This document shows positions 16,237 through 22,561 of a stretch of DNA of 32,563 bases, one piece after another. Under the pieces are notes generated by a model. That model was given only the letters and a program-made list of their open reading frames with translations, searched no databases and was not told where the DNA came from. Made by a program: the position numbers and the translations under genes. Numbering within the stretch: the stretch's first letter is position 1; each line of letters begins with the position of its first letter. Origin of the DNA: a virus; the IMG/VR virus record IMGVR_UViG_3300043445_000138, positions 1 to 32,563 of that record; one strand, 5' to 3'.

Positions 16237-16805
16237 AGCAGTCCAGCGGCCTCCTCGATCCGCTTTAGGGTTTCGGCGGTGAGCCCGCCCTTGGACTTCA
16301 GGCCGTCGAGCGCGGCCTTGGCGCGGGCGTTTTTCTCGGCGCGTTCCTCGCGCTCGGCGACGAGTTTGGTGATGCGCTCGGCGGAGAGCGCGAGATCGGA
16401 CTTGAGCTTCTTGGCGGCCTGGTCGCCGGCGCGGAGGCGCGAGACGTTGAGGACCATCTTCTCCATCTCGTCGGCCTCCAACTCGCGGCCTTCGAGGCGC
16501 GCGCGGAGGATCTGGTCGGTGATCTGCTCGGCAAGCATGACGGCGGCCGCATCGGTGCGGTTCTCGCCGGCGTCGCCCTCGGTGAGCAACTGGCCCAGCT
16601 CGCGGGCGCGTTTCACCTCGGCGAGGTATTCGGCGAAGTTTTTTTTCTTCACCGAACGGGCGCTCTCGTGCGACGCGGTGATACCGCGCTTGGCCATCGC
16701 CGCCTGGATCTGCGCGAGCGTGGGCGACTCGCTGAGCTGGTAGAGCTCGTCGAGCATGGCCCGCAAGTCGGGGCCGGAGAGATGTTGTTCGGCGAGATTA
16801 GGCAC
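16233..16805 (-). CDS. Terminase small subunit (gp27-like, DUF3486)
   Basis: About 190 aa, if started at GTG 16805; the frame is open to 16904, but the first 33 residues are low-complexity and overlap the next gene. An N-terminal helix-turn-helix-like segment (residues about 10-45: ELYQLSESPTLAQIQAAMAKRG, then ITASHESARSVKK) is followed by charged helices, the pattern of Mu gp27/DUF3486. Small terminases bind phage DNA and load the large subunit. It overlaps the large subunit by ATGA. No Shine-Dalgarno sequence is seen at GTG 16805, so the exact start is unsure. Confidence 0.65.
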   Translation of the reverse strand: MPNLAEQHLSGPDLRAMLDELYQLSESPTLAQIQAAMAKRGITASHESARSVKKKNFAEYLAEVKRARELGQLLTEGDAGENRTDAAAVMLAEQITDQILRARLEGRELEADEMEKMVLNVSRLRAGDQAAKKLKSDLALSAERITKLVAEREERAEKNARAKAALDGLKSKGGLTAETLKRIEEAAGLL

Positions 16806-16992
16806 GAGGGAGGACGGCGAACGGCGGGCGCTTAACGAAGGTGGGGAGGCGGTAGGCGGACAGCGTGGGGACGCGCTTGACCTGCCGGGCGCCGACCAAG
16901 GCACCCGGCAGGATTTTGACCTTCACCGACTGTGCGCTGGCCAGAACCCCGCGACGCGTGGTCGCGGGAAGGGATGTGTGGGAGCGGCTCAA
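16798..16992 (-). CDS. Small basic protein, TTG start with strong RBS
   Basis: 64 aa from TTG 16992. The choice of this rare start is supported by AGGAGGG at 16999-17005, six bases upstream, and by the TTGA overlap with the stop of the gene before (16989-16992). A longer ATG frame (17043) would overlap that gene by 55 bases. The protein is basic with a hydrophobic middle (KVKILPGALVGARQ), family not recognised. It overlaps the small terminase start region by a few bases. Confidence 0.55.
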   Translation of the reverse strand: MSRSHTSLPATTRRGVLASAQSVKVKILPGALVGARQVKRVPTLSAYRLPTFVKRPPFAVLPRA

Positions 16993-17258
16993 GCGAGGCC
17001 CTCCTTTGCGGCGTAGTCGCGGCCGTCCGCCGTGATGCGCCAACGCTTCATCTCGGGCGAGATGGCGCGGTCCACCGGGGCGACGAAGCCCTTGTCCTGG
17101 AGATACACCAGCTCGTCATCGAGCTGTTGATCGGTTGGCTCGAAGCCGCCGACCTTGGCGCCGATCTTGAGCATGGCGGGCTTGAGGCCGACCGCGCCGG
17201 CGGCGGCCAGCTGGGCGACGAGGTTCTGGCGGAAGAGTTCGCGGGTGGCGGCGTTCAT
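16989..17258 (-). CDS. Small winged-helix-like phage protein
   Basis: 89 aa, ending upstream of the small terminase genes. The sequence has the feel of a compact winged helix: two helices, then DDELVYLQDKGFVAPVDRAISPEMKRWRITADGRDYAAKEGLA, where the W-R-I-T-x-x-G-R-D pattern is common in wHTH wings. In transposable phages a small gene sits here between the lysis genes and gp27. It starts in an ATGA overlap (17255-17258) with the membrane protein gene. Function unknown; DNA binding is an inference. Confidence 0.6.
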   Translation of the reverse strand: MNAATRELFRQNLVAQLAAAGAVGLKPAMLKIGAKVGGFEPTDQQLDDELVYLQDKGFVAPVDRAISPEMKRWRITADGRDYAAKEGLA

Positions 17259-17626
17259 GAGGTTTGGCGGGGGAGGCGTTCGAGGATGCGGTCGATCTTG
17301 CCCTCCTGGCGGACGAGCTGGCTGTTCATCAGGTCGGTTTTTTCGTCGAGGGCGGCGAGGGCGGCGCCGTGCGCGCGCTGGGTTTCATAAATTTCGGCGC
17401 GGCGGCCGGAGTGGCGCTTGAGCTCCTCTTTGATCTCGCGGATGTCCTTGTCGTGGGAGGTCGTGGTCACGAACTCCTCGTCGGCTTTCACGCGCAGCGG
17501 CGACTCGGGCGATTTCTCGCGGAGCTTTTTTATACCTACGGCAATGCCCACGAGGAAAGCGACGCAGCCGAGGAAGCCGGCGAGCTGCACGGGATCGGGA
17601 GTGGCTTGGGCGAGGAGGAGGAGCAC
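17255..17626 (-). CDS. Membrane-anchored coiled-coil protein
   Basis: 123 aa. A short hydrophobic N-terminus and a transmembrane segment (residues about 14-33: VQLAGFLGCVAFLVGIAVGI) are followed by a charged region and a coiled coil (about 60-120, ending RILERLPRQ). This layout suits either an inner-membrane spanin or a Mu gp25-like protein with a role near lysis or virion assembly. It lies between the spanin-like pair and the terminase block. No catalytic motif is visible. Confidence 0.6.
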   Translation of the reverse strand: MLLLLAQATPDPVQLAGFLGCVAFLVGIAVGIKKLREKSPESPLRVKADEEFVTTTSHDKDIREIKEELKRHSGRRAEIYETQRAHGAALAALDEKTDLMNSQLVRQEGKIDRILERLPRQTS

Positions 17627-17661
17627 GGTCAGTTGAGATCTGAGAGTTGAGAGATCGGAGT

Positions 17662-17880
17662 TTAGCGGGAGCGGGCTTCGGCGTCGGCGAGGGCGTGGAG
17701 GATGTCGCGGGTAAAGGTGGGAGCGGCTTGGGCGGCGGCGGGAAACTCAGGATGCTGGAGGAAGCGCCGGGCTTGCGGGGCGGGCGTCGTGCAGCCGGTC
17801 GCGATCATCGCGGTGAGGGCAAGCAGCAGGGCAAGCCCACGGGGCGCGTTGCGCGGCGGTGACGGCGGTGTCGATTGCAT
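17662..17880 (-). CDS. Lipoprotein, outer spanin-like (Rz1-like)
   Basis: 72 aa with a lipoprotein signal: positive start (RNAPRG), hydrophobic LALLLALTAMIA and the lipobox ending at C (ATGC, about residue 30), followed by a short Pro/Ala-rich tail. Outer spanins are small outer-membrane lipoproteins of this type that, with an inner-membrane partner, fuse the two membranes at the end of lysis. It starts inside gene 17747-17995 in another frame, the arrangement of embedded Rz1 genes. Confidence 0.65.
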   Translation of the reverse strand: MQSTPPSPPRNAPRGLALLLALTAMIATGCTTPAPQARRFLQHPEFPAAAQAAPTFTRDILHALADAEARSR

Positions 17881-17995
17881 CGTGGGTGGCGGCGAGGCGC
17901 TGGCGGCGAATCTCCTCGGCGACCTGCTCGATCTGACGGGCGAGGGCCGGATAGGCCTTGGCCAGGGTGAGCAGGAGGCCGAGGAGGGAGGCCAT
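17747..17995 (-). CDS. Inner spanin-like protein
   Basis: 82 aa from ATG 17995. The N-terminus is hydrophobic (MASLLGLLLTLAKAYPAL), followed by an amphipathic helix (ARQIEQVAEEIRRQRLAA...) and a Pro/Cys-rich tail read in the frame that overlaps the lipoprotein gene. A membrane end, a coiled coil and an overlapping outer-lipoprotein gene form the classic spanin pair. The membrane segment is short, so the assignment is tentative. Confidence 0.5.
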   Translation of the reverse strand: MASLLGLLLTLAKAYPALARQIEQVAEEIRRQRLAATHDAIDTAVTAAQRAPWACPAACPHRDDRDRLHDARPASPALPPAS

Positions 17996-18000
17996 GGCGG

Positions 18001-18189
18001 TTACTTGGCCGCGAGGGCCTTGGCGGCGGCGCGCTTTTGCAGGATGGACCAGACGACGCCGATAAGCGCGACGAGGGCACCGGCGCCCGTGCTGATGTCG
18101 TCGGCCGAAGCTAGGCCTTTCGAGGTAAGAACGCCGCCGCCGTAGGTGGCGAGGTGGCGGATGATGCCGAGGATGGTGTCTTTGTTCAT
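18001..18189 (-). CDS. Holin (Pam3-gp28-like)
   Basis: 62 aa: MNKDTILGIIRHLATYGGGVL, a polar linker (ASADDISTG), then a hydrophobic helix (AGALVALIGVVWSILQ) and a basic tail. This closely follows the small two-helix holins typified by Pam3 gp28, which form inner-membrane lesions at the lysis time. It is next to the spanin-like genes. The stop and the next start lie six bases apart. Confidence 0.7.
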   Translation of the reverse strand: MNKDTILGIIRHLATYGGGVLTSKGLASADDISTGAGALVALIGVVWSILQKRAAAKALAAK

Positions 18190-18200
18190 GGGAGGGAAAT

Positions 18201-18782
18201 TCAGAGGGACTTGGCACCGGGCTTGGTGATCGGCAGGCCCTGCGCGGCCTTGGCTGCGTCGCCCACGGCGCGGGGGATGTGGACCTCGGCGCCGCGCAAC
18301 GTGGCCACCCCGCCGGGGTGGTTGTCGTTGATCCAGCCCGTGACGCTGCCGGGCTTGAGACCGTGGGCCTCGGCGAGCTGCGCGACGTTCTGGAGCGGGT
18401 TGGCCACCAGCGCGGGCCAGATGTGTTCGCGGCAGATGCGCGCCACCTCGCCGTGCGGCAGTCGCGCACGCGGCGCGGCGGCATCGCCGATGGGCGCCGT
18501 GATCTCCGCGTCCTGCACCAGCCGCTCCATCACCGTGCCGGAGGCCACAAAGGGCGTGCCGTTGGAGTCGCGACCGGTGATGTATTTATCGACGACCTCG
18601 GACCGCGGCAGGCGTATGACCACGCGGCCCTTGGTCGTCGAGATGTGGAGCGCGGCTTGGCGACCGGAGAGGCAGATGTCGAGCGCCAGGCCCTCGATGT
18701 TTTGGACGACCTCGGTGATGCGGCGCACGCTTGAAGCAGGGGCGCTTTGTGGTAGGCTTGAAGGTGTAGAGGAAGAGACCAT
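18201..18782 (-). CDS. Unknown protein with HTH-like segment, first late gene
   Basis: 193 aa, first gene of the late operon. The N-terminal half is beta-rich. Residues about 130-155 (LQNVAQLAEAHGLKPGSVTGWIND) look like a helix-turn-helix. In transposable phages an endolysin often occupies this place before the holin, but no lysozyme or amidase motif is seen. A regulator of late expression or an assembly factor are both possible; I do not recognise a family. The region upstream (18783-18890) holds a short palindrome and a strong terminator of the preceding gene. Confidence 0.6.
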   Translation of the reverse strand: MVSSSTPSSLPQSAPASSVRRITEVVQNIEGLALDICLSGRQAALHISTTKGRVVIRLPRSEVVDKYITGRDSNGTPFVASGTVMERLVQDAEITAPIGDAAAPRARLPHGEVARICREHIWPALVANPLQNVAQLAEAHGLKPGSVTGWINDNHPGGVATLRGAEVHIPRAVGDAAKAAQGLPITKPGAKSL

Positions 18783-18821
18783 CGGCGTGATGGCTCCACC
18801 TTACCGGCTCCCGCGAAAACC

Positions 18822-18842
18822 CGTTACCCGTAGGTTTCCTAC
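18822..18842. promoter_or_regulatory. Possible operator before the late operon
   Basis: CGTTACCCGTAGG runs into the palindrome GTAGG-TTT-CCTAC (18830-18842). It is 40-60 bases upstream of the first late gene. CGTTAC-type boxes recur at 20492-20505 and 20841, near the repressor. This is a candidate activator or repressor site; no clear -10/-35 was found. Confidence 0.35.
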
Positions 18843-18890
18843 CTTGCTTAGTTTGCGGCTTTTTCGCGCCCCGCCGTTCATCGGGACATG

Positions 18891-18919
18891 AAAAAGCCCC
18901 GGTCTCGGGAGACCGGGGC
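18891..18919 (-). terminator. Intrinsic terminator
   Basis: A perfect 11-bp stem (GCCCCGGTCTC / GAGACCGGGGC, two-base loop) at 18896-18919 is followed on the - strand by TTTTT (18891-18895). It lies just after the stop of gene 18924-19160 and insulates the late operon from the genes upstream. Confidence 0.9.
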
Positions 18920-18923
18920 GGGC

Positions 18924-19160
18924 TTACTTCCTTAAGTCGGGTCGCCCGCGTGAACGGTGCGCTTTCCAATACTCCGGGAAGTAGGTGGCGGCGATATGCT
19001 CACGCATTTCCTGGACCGAGATCGTGGCGTGCCCACCCAGCTTGGCCCGGATTCTGGCTTCGAGCATGCTCCCGAGCGCGGCCTTTTCGCCGCGGGGGGC
19101 ATCGCGCAGATCGGCCATGAGCCCGAGGATGACGAGCAGCTCGGGATCAGTTGGCGGCAC
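18924..19160 (-). CDS. Small phage protein of unknown function
   Basis: 78 aa, GTG start at 19160 overlapping the previous gene by 14 bases; an ATG at 19118 is an alternative. It is helical and charged, with a basic C-terminus (RGRPDLRK) and a middle segment (TISVQEMREHIAATYFPEYWKAHRS) that may bind nucleic acid. It ends directly before the terminator at 18891-18919. Not recognised. Confidence 0.5.
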   Translation of the reverse strand: MPPTDPELLVILGLMADLRDAPRGEKAALGSMLEARIRAKLGGHATISVQEMREHIAATYFPEYWKAHRSRGRPDLRK

Positions 19161-19608
19161 GCAGGACGGCGTCGAGTTCCTGTTTGCGCGCCTCGGTCAT
19201 GGCGCGATGGGCGGCTCCTTCCGAGGTGGCGAGTTCGGCGATGACGGCGGTGATGTCGTCGGGGCCGAACCCCACTACGGCCTTGAGATCAAGGGAAGTG
19301 TTCTGCTGCACAAGGTTGAGGAGGTGGAGGCCCTTGCCCCGCAGCTCGGCGAGGCAGGCCGCGAAATACGTGTGCTCGTAGGTGTTGGCCTTGCCTTCGA
19401 GGATCACGCAATCCTCGTAGGACTTGAGCATCTCGTAGGCGGTGAACCAGCGGGTCGAGAGATAGGCCAGGTAGGCGCGCTGCTGGTCGAAGTCGCGTTC
19501 CAGATCGACGAAGAACTTCCGCAGGTAGAGCCAGTCAAGGTTGCGCAGGCCGCAATCCAAGCCCAGCTCGTATTGGGGGTCGTCGAGGTGAGTGGCCGTC
19601 GTGGTCAT
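19147..19608 (-). CDS. Helical protein of unknown function
   Basis: 153 aa, all-helical, Tyr- and Leu-rich in the first two thirds (LRNLDWLYLRKFFVDLERDF; WFTAYEMLKSYEDCVILEG). No membrane or signal segment. It lies after a terminator (19645-19673), so a local promoter or partial read-through must supply it. In Mu-type phages this region holds accessory genes between early and late blocks. Not recognised. Confidence 0.55.
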   Translation of the reverse strand: MTTTATHLDDPQYELGLDCGLRNLDWLYLRKFFVDLERDFDQQRAYLAYLSTRWFTAYEMLKSYEDCVILEGKANTYEHTYFAACLAELRGKGLHLLNLVQQNTSLDLKAVVGFGPDDITAVIAELATSEGAAHRAMTEARKQELDAVLRAAN

Positions 19609-19644
19609 GCCATAAAAGTAAAGAGGATTACCGGCCTGTAAAAC

Positions 19645-19673
19645 AAAAAGCCCCGACCGGTGAAGGTCGGGGC
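19645..19673 (-). terminator. Intrinsic terminator
   Basis: A 9-bp stem (GCCCCGACC / GGTCGGGGC, six-base loop) at 19650-19673 is followed on the - strand by TTTTTGTTT (from 19649 down). It ends the transcript of gene 19690-20043. Confidence 0.9.
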
Positions 19674-19689
19674 GGGAGGGGGAAGCGGA

Positions 19690-20043
19690 TTACTTCGCGG
19701 CTCGTTCCTGCTGACCGGCGAGCAGGCCGTTGCGGTAGCCGATGCGGAACTGGAGTTCGTCGCCCGGCGCGTGCGTGGCCGACATGCTGCGCAACGCGTC
19801 GTCGGTCGGACTGCCGGCACCGCTGAGGCCCATCTGGCGACCGAGAGCGTAGCCAGCCGAATAGCCTGAAGATGTGCCGCCGTTCGGTCCCATGCGCTGC
19901 TCGATGGAGCGCGTGTCGCGATCCGACTTCCCGCAACTGTTCATGAGCGTGGAGCACGCCAGCACGATCACCGCGAAAAAGATGAAGATAAAACACCCGG
20001 CTTGGGCGGGAGTGGCAGGCGTGACGGGTTGTCCTTGTGGCAT
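19690..20043 (-). CDS. Single-pass membrane protein
   Basis: 117 aa, from ATG 20043. One strong transmembrane segment (residues about 16-33: CFIFIFFAVIVLACSTLM) is followed by a polar C-terminal domain with Gly- and Tyr-rich segments (SGYSAGYALGRQMG; FRIGYRNGLLAGQQE). The repeated aromatic-Gly pattern suggests a small repeat or helical-hairpin domain outside the membrane. It is expressed from the repressor side of the late genes, so it could act in the lysogen, for example in exclusion of other phages, but that is conjecture. Confidence 0.55.
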   Translation of the reverse strand: MPQGQPVTPATPAQAGCFIFIFFAVIVLACSTLMNSCGKSDRDTRSIEQRMGPNGGTSSGYSAGYALGRQMGLSGAGSPTDDALRSMSATHAPGDELQFRIGYRNGLLAGQQERAAK

Positions 20044-20047
20044 CGCG

Positions 20048-20275
20048 TTATTTCGATGGCTCGATGGACAGCACCTGCGCGGCATCGAAGCCCCTCACCC
20101 GCCCGTCGAGAAACTTGATGCGCACGCGGGCGGTGCCCCGAGGCCGATCCACGTCGGCCGTCCACGAGACTCCCTCAAACGTGCCCTCGGTCGTGACGAC
20201 CGTGCGCAAGACCGAGGTGCCGCGCGGCACATTGTGCTCTCCGAGCAGCAGGGCTTCGATTTCGGCGGGTGTCAT
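20048..20275 (-). CDS. Small beta-rich protein
   Basis: 75 aa, starting in an ATGA overlap with gene 20272-20478. A short N-terminal helix (TPAEIEALLLGE) is followed by strands (SVLRTVVTTEGTFEGVSW; TARVRIKFLDGRVRGFDAAQVLSI), giving an SH3- or barrel-like look. Not recognised. Confidence 0.55.
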   Translation of the reverse strand: MTPAEIEALLLGEHNVPRGTSVLRTVVTTEGTFEGVSWTADVDRPRGTARVRIKFLDGRVRGFDAAQVLSIEPSK

Positions 20276-20478
20276 TCGAAGTGTTTTGCAACGATGGCTT
20301 GGGCTGCGTCGATGGCGCCGAGCGCCGACTGGGGCGCACCCGCCTCGACCGCTTGGTCATGCAGCGTGTTGAGGACGGCGGTGCAATTATCGGCATCGAG
20401 ACTGCCGCTCTTGAGCAGCGCGATGGCCACCCGACCCAACACCGCCAGCACAGCTTGGGGAACGTCTTCTTTCGGCAT
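20272..20478 (-). CDS. Small helical protein
   Basis: 68 aa, all-helical (VPQAVLAVLGRVAIALLKSGSLD...). It is the first of a short operon that runs away from the repressor. The palindrome GTTAC-CCCC-GTAAC lies 14-27 bases upstream of the start and may control it. Not recognised. Confidence 0.5.
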   Translation of the reverse strand: MPKEDVPQAVLAVLGRVAIALLKSGSLDADNCTAVLNTLHDQAVEAGAPQSALGAIDAAQAIVAKHFE

Positions 20479-20491
20479 ACCCCACCCCTAT

Positions 20492-20505
20492 GTTACCCCC
20501 GTAAC
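20492..20505. promoter_or_regulatory. Palindromic operator candidate
   Basis: GTTACCCCCGTAAC, a perfect 5-bp inverted repeat with a four-base spacer, lies between the repressor stop and the start of gene 20272-20478. There is no T-run, so it is more likely a protein-binding site than a terminator. Confidence 0.45.
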
Positions 20506-20513
20506 GTGTCAGG

Positions 20514-20819
20514 CTAAATTTTTTTAAGCAGCGAAGATAATTCGGATTTCAGCTCGGCCAGTTTGGCTTCTGCCGCCTCTGCGCGGGCACGCCATTTCTC
20601 CAGCTCAAGCGGGTCGGCAGACTTTGCACCAGTCGCGAGATCATTTAACCGCCGCGCGATTTTTTCGCCGATGGGCTTCTTACCACTTTCGAGCATCCAT
20701 ACGTAATTTCCCGACACGTCTAAACGCGCCCCAAGCTCCTCTTGGGTGAGGCCGAGCGAATTACGAAAAGTTAGAATGCCGCTGGGTGTTAAATCTAACT
20801 TTTTAGTTGACGTGTTCAT
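20514..20819 (-). CDS. XRE-family repressor
   Basis: 101 aa. Residues about 15-60 form a standard XRE/Cro helix-turn-helix (FRNSLGLTQEELGARLDVSGNYVWMLESGKKP), and residues about 70-100 a short coiled coil (LEKWRARAEAAEAKLAELKSELS) that would serve for dimerisation. It faces the early operon across 58 bases, the usual place of a prophage repressor in a divergent switch. A cleavable C-terminal domain of the LexA/Mu c type is absent. The assignment to lysogeny control is an inference from the location. Confidence 0.75.
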   Translation of the reverse strand: MNTSTKKLDLTPSGILTFRNSLGLTQEELGARLDVSGNYVWMLESGKKPIGEKIARRLNDLATGAKSADPLELEKWRARAEAAEAKLAELKSELSSLLKKI

Positions 20820-20834
20820 TTCGGGTTCTAATTA
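20807..20834 (+). promoter_or_regulatory. Probable early promoter
   Basis: TTGACG at 20807-20812, 16 bases, then TAATTA at 20829-20834, inside and just before the repressor start. It would drive the + strand early operon (first ATG 20878). AACT-TTTT-AGTT and CTAATTAG inverted repeats here, and CGTTAC at 20841, are operator candidates that could let the repressor control both directions. Confidence 0.55.
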
Positions 20835-20877
20835 GTTAGGACGTTACGCGATTCGTTCCGCGAAACCAGACCCAAAA

Positions 20878-21138
20878 ATGAAACCGAAAAAAAACCGCAC
20901 AACCGACACCGACGTCGTGCATGCCTCGACCGGCCGCTTCACGATCAGCCTGGATGGCAAGCCGCCCGCCCCGGCGCTGCTCCACAGCGTGACCCTGCTT
21001 CCCAATGGCGGCATCCGCATGACGCGGCTTCTGCGCGGCGTGCCGAGCGGCCGCCGCTGGAAGGTCAGCAGCACCATTCGCGGCGTCACCAGCATCGTGG
21101 TGACGGCCGGCATCCAGACGGAGGTCGCCGCCAAATGA
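20878..21138 (+). CDS. First early protein, unknown
   Basis: 86 aa. The start is very basic (MKPKKNRTTD), followed by strands and a Gly/Arg-rich middle (MTRLLRGVPSGRRWKVSSTIRG). It is the first gene of the early operon, preceded by A-rich DNA without a Shine-Dalgarno sequence. In Mu this place holds the small Cro-like ner gene, but this protein has no HTH look. Unknown. Confidence 0.55.
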   Translation: MKPKKNRTTDTDVVHASTGRFTISLDGKPPAPALLHSVTLLPNGGIRMTRLLRGVPSGRRWKVSSTIRGVTSIVVTAGIQTEVAAK

Positions 21139-21302
21139 GCAAGCATCCGCGCCCGCCGATCCGCTTTCCCGGCATCACGGCTGATGCGCGCCGCCTCAAG
21201 GTGACCCGCATCCACCTCTACCTCGTCTTGAGCGGCCAGCGCACGAGCCACCGCCTGCTGAAGCGCTATGCCGCCCTCCAAAAAAAGAAGGAGGCCGCAT
21301 GA
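21135..21302 (+). CDS. Very small basic early protein
   Basis: 55 aa (MSKHPRPPIRFPG...LQKKKEAA). It starts in an ATGA overlap with the previous gene and ends in one with the next, so it is coupled on both sides, which supports it despite its size. Highly basic and probably helical; not recognised. Confidence 0.55.
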   Translation: MSKHPRPPIRFPGITADARRLKVTRIHLYLVLSGQRTSHRLLKRYAALQKKKEAA

Positions 21303-21706
21303 ACAGCGACCTGATCGACACGCTGGCTGGCCTACCCGAGGCGCAGCGCAGGCAGCTCGCGGCGTCGCTTCGCGAACGCGCAGCCGAATTGGTCTCGGTG
21401 GCGAGTCGCCTGGAGCCGGTCGCAGCAACCACGCCGGCGATTGCGCGCAACGGCCACCGCTGGGTGTTCCGCGAAGAACCCTTCTACTGCCGCGTGCGGC
21501 GCTCCTGGGCACTGCGGGCACCTGAGGTGTTCCGCGCAAGCGGCCTCACCCTAGAGCAGTTGGCCGCAAAGCTAGGTGTGAGCGTGATCACCGCCCACAA
21601 CTACCTGCGCAGCCCCGCCGCAGGCCGCGCCGATGCCATCGCAGCCGCCTTGGGCACCACCGCCGAAGCACTTTTCACCCCGGCGGACGACCGCCCCGCC
21701 GCCTGA
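21299..21706 (+). CDS. HTH-containing early protein
   Basis: 135 aa. The N-terminal helices (LIDTLAGLPEAQRRQLAASLRERA) and a linker lead to a C-terminal helix-turn-helix (residues about 92-120: LTLEQLAAKLGVSVITAHNYLRSP). It is likely a DNA-binding regulator of early or lytic functions. It overlaps gene 21135-21302 by ATGA. Confidence 0.6.
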   Translation: MNSDLIDTLAGLPEAQRRQLAASLRERAAELVSVASRLEPVAATTPAIARNGHRWVFREEPFYCRVRRSWALRAPEVFRASGLTLEQLAAKLGVSVITAHNYLRSPAAGRADAIAAALGTTAEALFTPADDRPAA

Positions 21707-21712
21707 TCGCCC

Positions 21713-21913
21713 ATGAAATCCAAAACACTCAGCAGCGCCCAGATCCAGCGCGCCCAGAACTTCGTCAATTCCGCCCAGGCAAAAATTTTGAACGCGGCGC
21801 ATCGCCGCCACGCTCCAGCTCCTCGCAAAGCTCGCCCCAACCCCAAGTCCAAAGCCCGAGCCCACCAGCTGCAGCTCGCCGGCCTGCTCAACGCCCACCG
21901 CCCCGCCGCCTGA
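21713..21913 (+). CDS. Basic Ala/Arg-rich small protein
   Basis: 66 aa, rich in Lys, Arg and Ala (KSKTLSSAQIQRAQNF; RKARPNPKSKARAHQLQ). It may be disordered and nucleic-acid binding. It starts six bases after the preceding stop and ends four bases before the next ATG (TGAGCCATG junction, repeated at several places in this operon). Confidence 0.45.
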   Translation: MKSKTLSSAQIQRAQNFVNSAQAKILNAAHRRHAPAPRKARPNPKSKARAHQLQLAGLLNAHRPAA

Positions 21914-21916
21914 GCC

Positions 21917-22168
21917 ATGATCCTCGAAGTCATCCCCGGCGAAAGCCGCCCTGCACCCAAGGCCAAAACATTTTGGCAGACTCTCGAAGAGGTCGCTACC
22001 ACGCGCGGCATCGACCTCCGCACCGTTTTGGACGTCACGCCTGCCACAATCCGCCGCTGGAAAAATGGCGGAACACCACCGAGCACCACTCTGCGCTATT
22101 ACGCCTGGCAGCTCGGTCTTGATCGCAACGCGTTCCTCAACTTCCGCGCCGCCCGTCCGGCCGCCTGA
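21917..22168 (+). CDS. HTH early protein
   Basis: 83 aa. Residues about 18-60 form a helix-turn-helix (FWQTLEEVATTRGIDLRTVLDVTPATIRRWKNGGTPP) of the type used by small phage regulators such as Cox or Ner-like proteins. It sits among small early genes and may bind phage ends or operator DNA. No direct evidence of target. Confidence 0.6.
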   Translation: MILEVIPGESRPAPKAKTFWQTLEEVATTRGIDLRTVLDVTPATIRRWKNGGTPPSTTLRYYAWQLGLDRNAFLNFRAARPAA

Positions 22169-22178
22169 ATTTCCGACC

Positions 22179-22556
22179 ATGAAAAAACTACTCAAAACAA
22201 CCGCTCGCACCTTCGGACTGAAACTCACCCGCCGCTCTAAACTGGAAGTCGAAACCGGCTCAGCCAAACTGCGTGCATACTGCGAAAAGCGCCAGCATCG
22301 CTCGGGCGTTGGGGTCAAGTTCTTCGTCAATCGTGCGAACCCACCGTTTACGCTCCAAGCCGATGGCCGTCCACTCAATGGCGTAGCCGTCGCCGCGCCG
22401 CGCCCAGGCTTTAACCCAACCCACGGTCACGAGGGCGTCGAGGGTCGCGTGGAAATCATCCCGGCCAAGTCCGTCTTCAGTTTCGCTCATGCACGCCAGA
22501 ATCGGCGGGAGCGCTTCCGTCCTCAAGCCCGAAACACCACCGCCGCTCAACGCTAA
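22179..22556 (+). CDS. Weakly supported early ORF
   Basis: 125 aa from ATG 22179 (MKKLLKTTARTFGLKL). The spacing fits the operon: it follows the last stop by ten bases and ends six bases before the next ATG. The composition of its second half is less natural, and a competing ORF lies on the other strand (22260-22490). One of the two may be a shadow; I cannot decide from sequence alone. Confidence 0.4.
   Translation: MKKLLKTTARTFGLKLTRRSKLEVETGSAKLRAYCEKRQHRSGVGVKFFVNRANPPFTLQADGRPLNGVAVAAPRPGFNPTHGHEGVEGRVEIIPAKSVFSFAHARQNRRERFRPQARNTTAAQR
22260..22490 (-). CDS. Possible antisense winged-helix-like ORF
   Basis: 76 aa from ATG 22490 (MSETEDGLGRDD). The residues read like a real small domain: DALVTVGWVKAW, then DGYAIEWTAIGLERKRW with the aromatic pattern of a winged helix. 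It opposes a + strand ORF in the same place. No Shine-Dalgarno sequence is visible. It could be an inserted cargo gene running against the early operon, or chance. Confidence 0.4.
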   Translation of the reverse strand: MSETEDGLGRDDFHATLDALVTVGWVKAWARRGDGYAIEWTAIGLERKRWVRTIDEELDPNARAMLALFAVCTQFG

Positions 22557-22561
22557 ACCCC

